From contig NZ_JAOTIF010000006.1 in the NCBI RefSeq assembly GCF_025628885.1, positions 172,721 through 236,720 on the forward strand: a DNA stretch of 64,000 nt, given 5' to 3'. Both the position numbers and the translations under genes were made by a program. Shown piece after piece: positions 35,907 to 45,800 of the stretch (position 1 is the first letter of the stretch; every line of letters starts with the position of its first letter). The DNA comes from Paraflavisolibacter caeni (GTDB lineage Bacteria; Bacteroidota; Bacteroidia; Chitinophagales; Chitinophagaceae). The notes under the pieces are model-generated. The model had not been told where the DNA came from. It did not search any database and worked only from the letters and a program-made list of their open reading frames with translations.

Positions 35907-37490
35907 ATGATGAAATTTTATAGCCTCAAATTTTGGTATATGCCCCTCAACCATATTCTGGTAGTTTATCTGGTTCAGCTCCTGGTCATGATACTACCTT
36001 CATTTGGTATTGCAAAACTCTTTGAGAAAGCTGGTGTGCCGAAGTGGAAAGCCTATATACCTTTTTACAATACCTGGGAAATGCTGCACCTCGCACATCG
36101 GCCAAAACACTGGGTGTTCTGGCAAGCCATTCCTGTAGTAGGCTGGTTCATTACCCCAGGCATCTTTATCGAATTTGTAAAATTGTATGGTCGCTTTTCC
36201 TTAGGCGATCACTTCTTGGCAGCCCTGTTGGCACCCTTTTATTTTCCTTGGTTAGGATATGCACCCGGCGTAAAGTTCCTTGGTTATGAAAGAATAAAAC
36301 TTCATAAAAAATCAGGTTGGCGCGAATGGTTGGATGCTGCAGTTTTCGCTGTCGTTGCAGCCGTGTTGATACGGACTTTTGTATTCGAAGCATATGCCAT
36401 TCCTTCCGGCTCTATGGAGAAGACCCTGCTGGTGAATGACTATTTATTTGTTAGTAAATTCAGCTATGGCCCTCGGATTCCCAACACTCCGCTTTCTGTA
36501 CCTTTTGTGCATAACTACATGCCAGGCAGTCAACTTAAGTCCTATTCTGAATTAATCAAACTTCCCTATATACGTTGGTTTGCAGCACCTGTAAATAGGG
36601 GCGATGTTGTGGTATTCAATGTACCCGCTGGTGATACTGTCATCAACGCCAAAGGCTTTCAGTCAGAAAGATTGTACTACGACGTGAAAAGAGCTGCTGC
36701 TCAGGGCGATCCTGATTCCCGGTATATATTGTCTCACCCGGATGAATATCCTTTAGCCATTCATCCCGTTGATAAATCTGATAACTATGTCAAACGCTGT
36801 ACAGCTGTGGCTGGTGATACCTTAGAGATACGTTCCGGTGACGTCTACATAAACGGTAAGAAACAACAATCACCTCCCGGAATGCAAATGAGTTATTTAG
36901 TGCGCACCAGCGGACAGTTTTTGGATGAGGATATCATGAAAACGGAATATGGTGTAAATATGAGCGACGTAGGACAAGTAACAGTAACCGGCCCCAATAC
37001 TTATCAAATGTTGTTGACTGCTGAAGCTGCACAAAAAATGAAAGACAATGGCTTGGCTAAGGAAATCAGCCTCTTAATAGACAAGCCTGGTGATACGAAA
37101 TACGCCTCTTCATATTCAATGCTCTTTCCCAATGATGATCTCCATCAATGGACACTGGATGACTACGGTCCCATCTGGATTCCGAAGAAGGGTGCAACAT
37201 TACCGCTGTCCAGGGAAAACTATCCAATTTATGAAAGATCCATCCGTGTATATGAACACAACGATTTTGAAATGCGCAACGGCAAATTCTATTTGAATGG
37301 GAGAGAGGCCAATTCCTATACTTTTAAAATGGACTATTACTGGATGATGGGCGACAATCGTCATGGCTCGCAAGACTCCCGTTTCTGGGGATTTGTACCC
37401 GAAGACCGCATCGTCGGTAAACCTGTATTGATTTGGTTTAGCTGGGACCACGCCCCCCGCTGGAATAGATTGTTCAAAACAATAAACTAG
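35907..37490 (+). CDS. lepB: signal peptidase I
   Basis: A 527-residue membrane-bound serine protease that cleaves signal peptides. The N terminus has two or three hydrophobic segments, a DUF5684-like extension (LFEKAGVPKWKAYIPFYNTWEM). The catalytic serine is S169 in IPSGSMEKT and the lysine K296 in NYVKRCTAVAGD; the family box D, GDNRHGSQDSRFWGFVPEDRIVG, is intact. It is much longer than the E. coli enzyme (324 residues) because of inserts between the boxes, as is usual in Bacteroidota. It is divergent from the hybrid kinase gene. Confidence 0.95.
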   Translation: MMKFYSLKFWYMPLNHILVVYLVQLLVMILPSFGIAKLFEKAGVPKWKAYIPFYNTWEMLHLAHRPKHWVFWQAIPVVGWFITPGIFIEFVKLYGRFSLGDHFLAALLAPFYFPWLGYAPGVKFLGYERIKLHKKSGWREWLDAAVFAVVAAVLIRTFVFEAYAIPSGSMEKTLLVNDYLFVSKFSYGPRIPNTPLSVPFVHNYMPGSQLKSYSELIKLPYIRWFAAPVNRGDVVVFNVPAGDTVINAKGFQSERLYYDVKRAAAQGDPDSRYILSHPDEYPLAIHPVDKSDNYVKRCTAVAGDTLEIRSGDVYINGKKQQSPPGMQMSYLVRTSGQFLDEDIMKTEYGVNMSDVGQVTVTGPNTYQMLLTAEAAQKMKDNGLAKEISLLIDKPGDTKYASSYSMLFPNDDLHQWTLDDYGPIWIPKKGATLPLSRENYPIYERSIRVYEHNDFEMRNGKFYLNGREANSYTFKMDYYWMMGDNRHGSQDSRFWGFVPEDRIVGKPVLIWFSWDHAPRWNRLFKTIN

Positions 37491-37511
37491 TCATTCTTCA
37501 AACCATCAGCT

Positions 37512-39021
37512 TCATAGTTTGGTAAAAACAATGTTCTTCAAAGAAGGCTCTAATGGTAAATCCACCCTTTCCACTTTACCACTTTTATTGAAAGTAAAAT
37601 TTACATTTCCAACTCCGCCATCTGCGACACTGCCATTTTCGAAATAGTGACTTGAAAAGAAATCCCGTCCTTCAGGCAGTAACACCAGCTTCATTCCGGC
37701 ATAGTGAAGCACTAAACGCTTAGAAAGTGTATCAATTGAAAGATGACCATACCCTGGATTGTAAAAAGAACCGCAGTACGAAGCTAGGGAATGAAAGGGC
37801 CTTTTGCTGGCTTGGTCTGTATTGTTCTTTTGTTTCTTTGACATTGCCAAGAGAGCCCTTTTTTGTTCTTCTAGTAATGTTGAATGTTGATCCCTTGGCT
37901 GAAGTTGAAAACAGAGATCCGTAATAAAATCGGGTATAAGATGAATTAAGGGAGAGTTATTCTGATTGGTTAGAATGACGATACCCATACTATCATAAGG
38001 ATAAAAAACCAGTTTGGAGGAAAATCCGCTCAGGTTACCTGTATGTTGCACTTTATAATGCCCCCTGTAGGAAGATAAAAACCATCCCAGGCCCATATTT
38101 TCAAAATATTCATCATTGTATTTATCAGGAAGGCCATTGGATATAATGAAGTGTGAAGAAATCGCATTTTTTACGAATTGCCCGGAAAGGACTTTTTTGT
38201 CGTGGTAAGTTCCTCCATTGATCCACATGATCAGCCAATGCGTCAGATCGCTTGCCGTGGAGTTGATAGCACCACCACCTTCCAGGTCATCCATTTGTAG
38301 TCTTTCCTCTAAACGGAAGGAGTCTTTGTAACTGTAAGTCAATGCCAGGTTGGAACGGTTGTCGATAACTTCATATCCGCCATAACTGTTGTGCATTTCC
38401 AAAGGAGCGAACAACTTATTTTTCAGTATATGATTCCAATCCATTCCAAACAGCTTTTCATTGAGCACACTTACAACCAGGTACATGAAACTGTTATATT
38501 GCCATTTGGTCCTTAGAGGGGCAGATGCTTCAAGGTTGCTGATTCTTTTGAAATACTCTTCATGGCTATAGTTCGTATTAAAAGTCCATGCCCAGTCATG
38601 GCCGGGGATGCCTGTTCTGTGTGTCAAAAGATCTTCTACGGTTACATGCTTTGTTAGGTAATCACTGGATAATTTAAACTTAGGTAAATATTGATGCGCT
38701 GGGCTATCTAATGAAATTCTGCCTTCATCTGTTGCGATGCCTGTAAGCGCCGCTGCAAATGTTTTTGAGCAGGAAGCGATAGGGAAGATGGTTTGAGGCG
38801 TAATTGGCAGTTGTTGTTCAAAGTCTCTGTACCCATAACCTTTCGAAAAAAAGGACACTATCTTTTCCAACGATCCCTATGGCAACGTCCATCACATGCC
38901 AGTCCTGCATTGTCCTTAGGGTAAAGCTATCTAGCTTTTCAATGGCCACAGGCGACAGTTGGGCAACAACAATAGAATACTCGATAAGACCAAATAAAAG
39001 CAGCTTTATTTTATTGTGCAT
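37512..39021 (-). pseudogene. class C beta-lactamase-family serine hydrolase, frameshifted
   Basis: Two frames together make one protein. From the ATG at 39021 the first frame gives a signal-like start (MHNKIKLLLFGLIEYSIVVA) and then DWHVMDVAIGIVGKDSVLFF. The second frame continues SKGYGYRDFEQQLPITPQTIFPIASCSKTF and runs to the stop at 37512. The SxxK motif SCSK and the YNS motif are both intact. The break is at a run of seven T on the coding strand (38846-38852 on the plus strand shows seven A). Eight T would restore VLFFSKGYGYRDFE perfectly. Either a recent disabling mutation, a sequencing error or a slippage-controlled gene. The intact product would be an exported peptidase or esterase. 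Confidence 0.85.
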
Positions 39022-39068
39022 ATCCGGTATATGATAGAAAACTGGTCGTTTCCTTGTGTTGCGAAAGT

Positions 39069-39518
39069 CTACTGCTTGTTAAATGCAAGGATTTTATTGC
39101 TGGTTTTGATGTTTAATTTTTCTCCGGCCTCAAAACTATATTGTTGGGCATTCCTGATATTGTCTACAAATAAACCACCCCAGGATGTTTCACCAACCTT
39201 TGTCATATTCAAATTAGGTATGGACAGCCTTTGGTTGGGTCCTGTCGTATAAGCATTTGTTCCAATGTCGTTTGAGGGCGTTTTCCCCGTAAATGATCCT
39301 GTTGTTGGACTGTTGGAAATAAAAGTAAGAATGACATCTCCTTGAACTGTTGAGGGCTTGGTTGTGACAGCACTGGTTGAATTGTCTTTCACAAGAACCA
39401 TTTTCCAGGTGCCGTCTAAGGATTTAGGCTCAGATTTATGATCGCAATCCGCTGAAAACTTTGTGCATGAAAAGAACACGAATCCAATTAAACCCATCAG
39501 GAGAAAAGAGCTTTTCAT
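39069..39518 (-). CDS. META-like lipoprotein
   Basis: A 149-residue protein with a lipoprotein signal MKSSFLLMGLIGFVFFSCTK and lipobox FFSC. The body begins LDGTWKMVLVKD and continues with ILTFISN, TGSFTGKTPSN, SIPNLNMTKVGET and a closing strand, as in META/heat-shock HslJ-like or lipocalin-like beta barrels. Function unknown. It stands 47 bp after the frameshifted serine hydrolase start on the same strand. Confidence 0.72.
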   Translation of the reverse strand: MKSSFLLMGLIGFVFFSCTKFSADCDHKSEPKSLDGTWKMVLVKDNSTSAVTTKPSTVQGDVILTFISNSPTTGSFTGKTPSNDIGTNAYTTGPNQRLSIPNLNMTKVGETSWGGLFVDNIRNAQQYSFEAGEKLNIKTSNKILAFNKQ

Positions 39519-39578
39519 ACCCGGAAATTTATATAAGGACAGCTGAAGCGAACAAAATGTTGCATTCCCGCATCCCTG

Positions 39579-40121
39579 CTACTTTCCTCTCGGCTTCAAC
39601 TCTTCAATCCTGATCCCAGCGGGCAACCCCTGGGGAAAGCGGGCATATTTCTTCAGCTTTTGCCAGCTATATCGCGGATGATCATAAAAGTTGATCCGGT
39701 TTGCTTCTGCATTTGTCGCTGCAATGCCCGTTGCTAAAGCAGCAGGGAAAGTAAATGCAGCAAAAGCCCCGTTTGCAAACGTACCAATACAGGCTAGGGT
39801 AGTCCAAAGCGCATAAGAAGAAGTTTGCGTATTATATAAAATGATTCTTGCCGTCTTTACACTGGACGAAACAATGCATTGAACCTGTTCGCTACACATA
39901 ATGTACAATGAATCGTTGCTCACCGCTATAAACTCGCCTGAAATCGGTTGCTGACCATCTTCTAACACAGCGGAGATCCATCCGCCGTAAGCATCGTTTT
40001 CGATACCTGTTCGACTGGGTACCGATCCCCTTGGCGCATTCACGGTACGGCAACTGCAGATCAGCGTAAGAATGATGATGATCAGGATGATGATGACCAG
40101 TATGAAATTATTTTTGAACAT
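39579..40121 (-). CDS. lipoprotein of unknown function
   Basis: A 180-residue protein started at the ATG at 40121 (MFKNNFILVIIILIIIILTL), followed by the lipobox ICSCR, so a lipid anchor is likely. The body has a strand-rich part (GEFIAVSNDSLYIM, SVKTARIILYNT) and then a glycine/alanine-rich hydrophobic segment (FANGAFAAFTFPAALATGIA) that may cross or touch the membrane. I do not recognise the family. The start overlaps the end of the upstream lipoprotein gene by 14 bases, so the two are probably coexpressed partners. Confidence 0.65.
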   Translation of the reverse strand: MFKNNFILVIIILIIIILTLICSCRTVNAPRGSVPSRTGIENDAYGGWISAVLEDGQQPISGEFIAVSNDSLYIMCSEQVQCIVSSSVKTARIILYNTQTSSYALWTTLACIGTFANGAFAAFTFPAALATGIAATNAEANRINFYDHPRYSWQKLKKYARFPQGLPAGIRIEELKPRGK

Positions 40122-41697
40122 AACGGCTATTCCAAAATGTTTTTTCCATGGTGGGTTCAATCTTCTTATACGGTCGTGCTGCTCTTTTTAGATACAGCGA
40201 GGGTTTGTTTACCATAAGATGAAGCTTCCGGAAATTCTGCTCGTTCATCCACTCCGTTCGAATCCATTCAAGGTAATACCCCCTTGAGTCAAGGAATAAT
40301 TCAGCATTGTTATACGGTAATTGATATTTTATTTTGTAGGAGTCTCCGGGATAGGTCACCAGGTATTCCTGCTCACGGGTAAGCTTTCCCAATGGATTCG
40401 ATTCCATTCCCTTAATGGTCTCAACAGCATAGGGTTGTATCACAGTAGGAGACACTTTCCCTGAAATGGTTGCCAATCCAAGATAGTCAATCCTCCATAG
40501 CCCCTTATTGAGCCTTAATTTTAAGTCTACCCTTCCTAGGTGTTTGCTGGCAAGTGGTACAATATTGAAGTCTGTTGCAATTGGCCCGGTCTCATGTAAC
40601 TTCCCTTCTGGTTGCCAGTTGCCGTTCTCATCCTTGGCGAAAACTTCAATTCCTCCCAGCAAATCAAAAACAGTTTCCCTGCGTGCTATCTTGCCCCTTT
40701 CCATTTCCGCCAACCAGTATGCTGCCGAATTGCCCATATAGGCAAGCCCTTGATACATCAGGAATGTGGTCAGAAGTGTTTGCCGCTTGCCAATAACCAG
40801 TCCCAATTCCTGCGCCTGCTCAGTGTTAAACGATACAATGATTTCTTCTTTGGAATTTAGATTATCCGCATCAGCCATGGAATAATATTCATCACCATCC
40901 ACCGACTGGATCTTATTCATACAATCGCCGCTATCGCTTTTGCAACTGGTAGGCTGGTAAACATTGTTACACTTGTAAAATGAGCCATCAGCACTAACAA
41001 AAACCCGTTCAGTGCCCTGCTTTTCAAACGCTAGTATATGGGCAAACCTGATAGAATGCGTTTCCAGTGCTTCATTGGTCACAACTAATGCAAAGTCCTT
41101 TTTGTAGCGCGCCGAATAAAGCATGTCAATATCATTCTTTTCCAGAGAAGGGGATATGCTGGTTGAAAAACCTTCAGCCTGTAAAGCAAGTGTATCTCCA
41201 TTATCCGCATAAAAAGTAGGGCAGGAGCCAAAGCATGCCTTGGGATTGGCAATGCAGAAAATAGTAAATCCAGCTGTAATACCCGTTACAATACCCAATC
41301 CGCCAGCAATGGAAGGACCAGGATCATTCGTTTCCAGTAATGCAACTTCCGTAAGTGGAATAGTGAATGGTTCGTCCTTTGTTCTCTTTTCGCCTCCGCG
41401 AGTTTCCATAACATTACGGTTAATATCAAGCAGGGAACCATATCCTGCCATTACATACCTGGCCGAATCATAAACCCAGTGATGGAGAATGTACACTTTC
41501 CCATCTTTCATATGGGTCTTCACAAACTTTTGTGTAGGACTGATCGACGATATTTCCTGGACAGCCTTGATCTCTCTCTTTACCGGCACTGTTTTACATG
41601 CTGGTAAAAACGATAAAAGACAATTGAAAAGAATAAAATTCAACTTGACGCACAGAAGTACATTACGAAAAGCTCTGATACTTTTCATACAATCCAT
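40108..41697 (-). CDS. large lipoprotein of unknown function
   Basis: A 529-residue protein with an N-terminal hydrophobic stretch (LNFILFNCLLSFLPACKTV) and lipobox LPAC; the ATG nine bases downstream (41688) is an alternative start. The body has no motif I recognise. Notable parts are KTHMKDGKVYILHHW (DUF-like beta strand), a hydrophobic Gly-rich segment AGGLGIVTGITAGFTIFCI and four cysteines between about 250 and 275 (YKCNNVYQPTSCKSDSGDC). It is followed by a second lipoprotein whose start overlaps its stop. Probably an envelope protein pair of Bacteroidota. Confidence 0.65.
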   Translation of the reverse strand: MDCMKSIRAFRNVLLCVKLNFILFNCLLSFLPACKTVPVKREIKAVQEISSISPTQKFVKTHMKDGKVYILHHWVYDSARYVMAGYGSLLDINRNVMETRGGEKRTKDEPFTIPLTEVALLETNDPGPSIAGGLGIVTGITAGFTIFCIANPKACFGSCPTFYADNGDTLALQAEGFSTSISPSLEKNDIDMLYSARYKKDFALVVTNEALETHSIRFAHILAFEKQGTERVFVSADGSFYKCNNVYQPTSCKSDSGDCMNKIQSVDGDEYYSMADADNLNSKEEIIVSFNTEQAQELGLVIGKRQTLLTTFLMYQGLAYMGNSAAYWLAEMERGKIARRETVFDLLGGIEVFAKDENGNWQPEGKLHETGPIATDFNIVPLASKHLGRVDLKLRLNKGLWRIDYLGLATISGKVSPTVIQPYAVETIKGMESNPLGKLTREQEYLVTYPGDSYKIKYQLPYNNAELFLDSRGYYLEWIRTEWMNEQNFRKLHLMVNKPSLYLKRAARPYKKIEPTMEKTFWNSRYVQK

Positions 41698-42159
41698 ATT
41701 GATTCAGGCATTTTTGAAAAAAGGCTTTGGTGCTTAGCATTTCAGCGCAGGTACTATGCGCAGAGTTAGGAGGATTTAAATAGGAACTATGATAACTAAA
41801 GTTAATAATCTTATGGAAATATTCCAATTAAAAGCACCAACTAACAGAAATGTATAATTGAAAAAGGAAGATTGCAATATTCAAATTAATTTGCCTACTT
41901 CATTGTTATCTTGATCCGACATGGAAATGAAATGTCTGTCAAAAGAAATGTCTGTCAAATTAGAATTGGCACCTGCTCGCTATCCACTATCACCACTCTC
42001 TTTGAATTGACAATAAATACCTGTTTATCTCTAAAGCCCTTTACCCCCTAAAACTACCACAACCCTTTTTTCCCTCCAATCCTTATGGCCGGTTTGGCAC
42101 AAAATGGCAGGAAATGACCGCTTTTGTCCCCTCCGGCAGCATGCATCCTTCGTTGCTTC

Positions 42160-42269
42160 AGTATACTTTAAGTATACCATAAGTATACCTAAAGTATACC
42201 TAGAGTATTCCAACCGTGTCCCTGGAGTATAGTTGAAGCATACTTACAGCATACCTGAAGCACGAAACA
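42160..42269 (+). repeat. 11-bp periodic array, 10 units, AGTATACCTAA type
   Basis: Ten consecutive 11-bp units: AGTATACTTTA, AGTATACCATA, AGTATACCTAA, AGTATACCTAG, AGTATTCCAAC, CGTGTCCCTGG, AGTATAGTTGA, AGCATACTTAC, AGCATACCTGA and AGCACGAAACA. The core GTATAC is itself a palindrome. The first five units and the leader TGACCGCTTTTGTCC just upstream match, inverted, the array at 59771-59858. Confidence 0.85.
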
Positions 42270-42289
42270 GATTTTGACCCCTCCCTTAA

Positions 42290-42399
42290 CTCCAAACCCT
42301 AAACTTCAACCCTCAAATCTTTAAATTCCAAAATCCCAAATCCCCTCTGCCATCTCTCATCCATCATCTACCAACTATCATCTCTCATCTACCATATTT
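42290..42399. repeat. two degenerate 7-bp periodic arrays
   Basis: 42290-42345 reads CTCCAAA, CCCTAAA, CTTCAAC, CCTCAAA, TCTTTAA, ATTCCAA, AATCCCA, AATCCCC. 42351-42399 reads CATCTCT, CATCCAT, CATCTAC, CAACTAT, CATCTCT, CATCTAC, CATATTT. Each keeps a 7-bp register with a different unit. Confidence 0.6.
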
Positions 42400-42430
42400 T
42401 CTCCCCCAATTGTCATTCCACTCATTTACC

Positions 42431-42496
42431 TTATAGTAATGTTATAGGAAACTTACAGTAAAGTTATAGTAAACTTATAGTAGAGTTATAGTAAAC
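42431..42496 (+). repeat. 11-bp periodic array, 6 units, TTATAGTAAAC type
   Basis: Six units in exact register: TTATAGTAATG, TTATAGGAAAC, TTACAGTAAAG, TTATAGTAAAC, TTATAGTAGAG, TTATAGTAAAC. The period equals that of the 42160 array but the unit is different and the two are not in the same phase. Confidence 0.85.
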
Positions 42497-42694
42497 ATTA
42501 GCCGTACATGCTAACTACCTCCTCCTCGACCACTCCTATACTACTCCGGATCAACCCCGTACCTACCATATACCTACACCCTACGATCCCCTTATCCAAC
42601 CCACCCAACTCCAACCCCAAAATCTCAAAATCCCAAAAAACCCCTAATTCCTCCCCATCCCATATTCAAACTCCATTATTTTTCAATTTTATCT

Positions 42695-42702
42695 TACCTT
42701 TG
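42695..42702 (+). promoter_or_regulatory. candidate -7 box for rpoC
   Basis: TACCTTTG is an exact TAnnTTTG, about 195 bp before the rpoC ATG. A T-rich stretch precedes it but no exact TTTG is at the usual distance. It implies a long leader containing the hairpin CCCGGA/TCCGGG at 42803-42818. Confidence 0.4.
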
Positions 42703-42896
42703 CCCTCTTAATTTAGGTATATTGGCATTTTCGGCGGCGCGATTATCTCTTATTTTATTGATACTCAACATTGTTGCACTATAACAGGTGCATTTTGTGC
42801 TGCCCGGAGGTTTCCGGGGGATAATTCTATTATTATGTCCAATCTGCCCGTATCTAATTAAGAATACAGAAAATTTTTAAAAATAGAAATCAAAGT

Positions 42897-45800
42897 ATGG
42901 CTCTAAGAAAAGACAATCGTCCGAAGGCGACCTTCTCCAAAATTACCATCGGACTGGCTTCACCTGACAGCATCCTTGAAAAGAGCTTCGGTGAGGTTTT
43001 AAAGCCTGAAACCATCAACTACCGTACGTACAAGCCTGAAAGAGACGGCTTGTTCTGCGAGAGGATCTTTGGCCCGGTTAAGGATTACGAATGCGCCTGC
43101 GGTAAGTACAAACGCATCCGTTACAAAGGGATCGTTTGCGACCGCTGCGGTGTAGAAGTAACTGAAAAGAAAGTGCGTCGTGAGAGAATGGGTCATATCA
43201 AACTGGTTGTGCCCGTAGTGCACATCTGGTATTTCAAAAGCCTGCCCAACAAAATCGGTTACCTGCTGGGTGTGAGCTCCAAAAAGCTGGAAAGCATTGT
43301 TTATTACGAACGCTTCGTGGTAATCCAGTCTGGTATCCGTGCCGATAAAGGCCAGAATCTGGGCGACTTACTGACAGAAGAGGAATACCTGGACATCCTG
43401 GATTCACTTCCAAAGGATAACCAGATGCTTCCTGACGAAGATCCAAACAAATTCATCGCTAAGATGGGTGCTGAAGCCGTGCACGACATGCTGGGCCGCA
43501 TCGACCTGGATCAGTTGTCATTCGACCTGCGCAATGCTGCCGCTACTGAAACTTCCCAGCAACGTAAAGCAGATGCCTTGAAACGTCTGTCTGTTGTTGA
43601 ATCTTTCCGTGATGCCAATACCCGTATCACCAACCGCCCTGAGTGGATGGTAATGCAGTATATCCCGGTTATTCCACCGGAATTGCGTCCGTTGGTTCCT
43701 CTGGATGGTGGCCGTTTCGCGTCTTCTGACTTGAACGACCTGTACCGCCGTGTGATCATCCGCAACAACCGTTTGAAACGCTTATTGGAGATCAAAGCTC
43801 CTGAGGTGATCCTGCGCAACGAAAAGCGTATGCTCCAGGAAGCCGTTGACTCCCTGTTCGATAACAGCCGTAAATCCAACGCCGTTAAGGCTGAAGGTGG
43901 CCGCGCCCTGAAATCCCTTTCCGATGTTCTGAAAGGTAAGCAAGGTCGTTTCCGTCAAAACCTGTTGGGTAAACGTGTTGACTACTCTGGCCGTTCCGTT
44001 ATCGTAGTAGGCCCTGAGCTGAAAATGCACGAGTGCGGTCTGCCTAAAGATATGGCTGCCGAGCTGTTCAAGCCATTTATTATTCGCAAACTCATCGAAA
44101 GAGGTATCGTTAAAACAGTAAAATCTGCCCGTAAGCTGGTAGATAAAAAAGAAGCTGTTGTTTGGGATATCCTCGAAAATATCCTGAAAGGTCACCCTGT
44201 AATGTTAAACCGTGCCCCAACACTGCACCGTTTATCAATCCAGGCCTTCCAGCCTAAACTGGTAGAAGGTAAAGCCATTCAGCTGCATCCATTGGTTACT
44301 ACGGCCTTCAACGCCGACTTTGACGGTGACCAGATGGCGGTGCACGTGCCTCTGAGCAATGCTGCCGTTCTGGAAGCCCAATTGCTGATGCTGGCTTCTC
44401 ACAACATCCTGAACCCTCAGAATGGTACGCCAATCACCCTGCCTTCTCAGGACATGGTATTGGGTCTGTACTACATTTCAAAAGGTAGAAAGTCTACCGA
44501 AACTGAAAAGGTAAGAGGTGAAGGAAAAGCTTTCTACAGCGAAGAGGAAGTAATTATTGCCTACAACGAAGGTCGTATCGACCTGCATGCGCACATCAAG
44601 GTGAAAGCCAATATCCGCACAGCTGAAGGCGAATTAGTGCATAAACTGATCGATACTACAGTTGGTCGCGTGCTGTTCAACCAGCACGTTCCTAAAGAGG
44701 TTGGTTTCATCAATGCCCTGCTCACTAAGAAAAACCTTCGTGAGATCATTGGTGACATCATCCGCATTACCAACGTTCCTAAAACTGCCAAGTTCTTGGA
44801 TGATATCAAACAACTTGGTTTCCGTATGGCCTTCGCTGGTGGCCTGTCGTTCTCTATCAATGACTTGATCATCCCTGATATCAAGAACGAACTGCTGGAA
44901 AATGCGAAGATGGAAGTTGAGGAAGTGTGGGAAAACTATAACATGGGTCTGATTACCAACAACGAGCGTTACAACCAGATCGTTGACATTTGGAGCCGTG
45001 TGGATACCCGCATCACTGAAACGTTGATCCGCGAACTGGCTTCTGATAAGCAAGGTTTCAACTCAGTATATATGATGCTTGACTCTGGAGCCCGTGGTTC
45101 CAAACAGCAGATCAAGCAGTTGGCTGGTATGAGAGGTCTGATGGCCAAACCAAGAAAATCTGGATCTACTGGCTCTGAGATCATCGAAAACCCGATCCTT
45201 TCCAACTTTAAAGGTGGTCTGAACGTATTGGACTACTTTATCTCTACCCACGGTGCTCGTAAAGGTCTTGCCGATACGGCCCTGAAAACAGCCGATGCCG
45301 GTTACTTGACCCGTCGTCTGGTGGACGTAGCTCAGGATGTGGTGATCACAGAAGAAGATTGTGGAACACTTCGTGGTATCGCAACTTCAGCCTTAAAAGA
45401 TAATGAAGATATTATCGAGCCGCTGTCCGACCGTATCGAAGGCCGTACATCAGTTCACGATGTTTATAATCCGCTTACAGAAGAACTGATCATTGCTGCA
45501 GGTGAAGAAATTACTCCTGAGGTTGCTGAAAAGATCGAAGAAGTAGGTATAGAAACCGTTGAGATCCGTTCTGTACTGGCCTGTGAAAGCAAACGCGGTA
45601 CTTGTGTGAAGTGTTATGGTAAAAACCTGGCAACAGGCTACCTGGCACAAAGAGGTGATGCTGTAGGTATTATCGCCGCTCAGTCCATCGGTGAGCCTGG
45701 TACCCAGTTAACCCTGCGTACCTTCCACGTGGGTGGTGTGGCCGGTTCTGCTGCAGTAGAATCTACATTAACTGCCAAATTCGACGGTACAATCCAGTTC

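Larger units (their letters stand above)
41698..42896. other. 1.2-kb repeat-rich gap upstream of rpoC
   Basis: No credible gene is present. It holds two 11-bp arrays (42160-42269 and 42431-42496), 7-bp arrays (42290-42345 and 42351-42399), further pyrimidine-rich low-complexity sequence to 42690, a promoter candidate at 42695-42702 and a small hairpin at 42803-42818 in the rpoC leader. A 67-codon frame at 42508-42711 is low-complexity and looks spurious. rpoB, usually next to rpoC, is absent. Confidence 0.7.

Noticed and set aside
42160-42269. CRISPR array
   Set aside because: Units are 11 bp, contiguous and degenerate, with no spacers of 25-40 bp and no cas genes in the window.
42508-42711. 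67-codon open frame upstream of rpoC
   Set aside because: Pro/Ser/Asn low-complexity translation of pyrimidine-rich repeats; it runs over the promoter candidate of rpoC.
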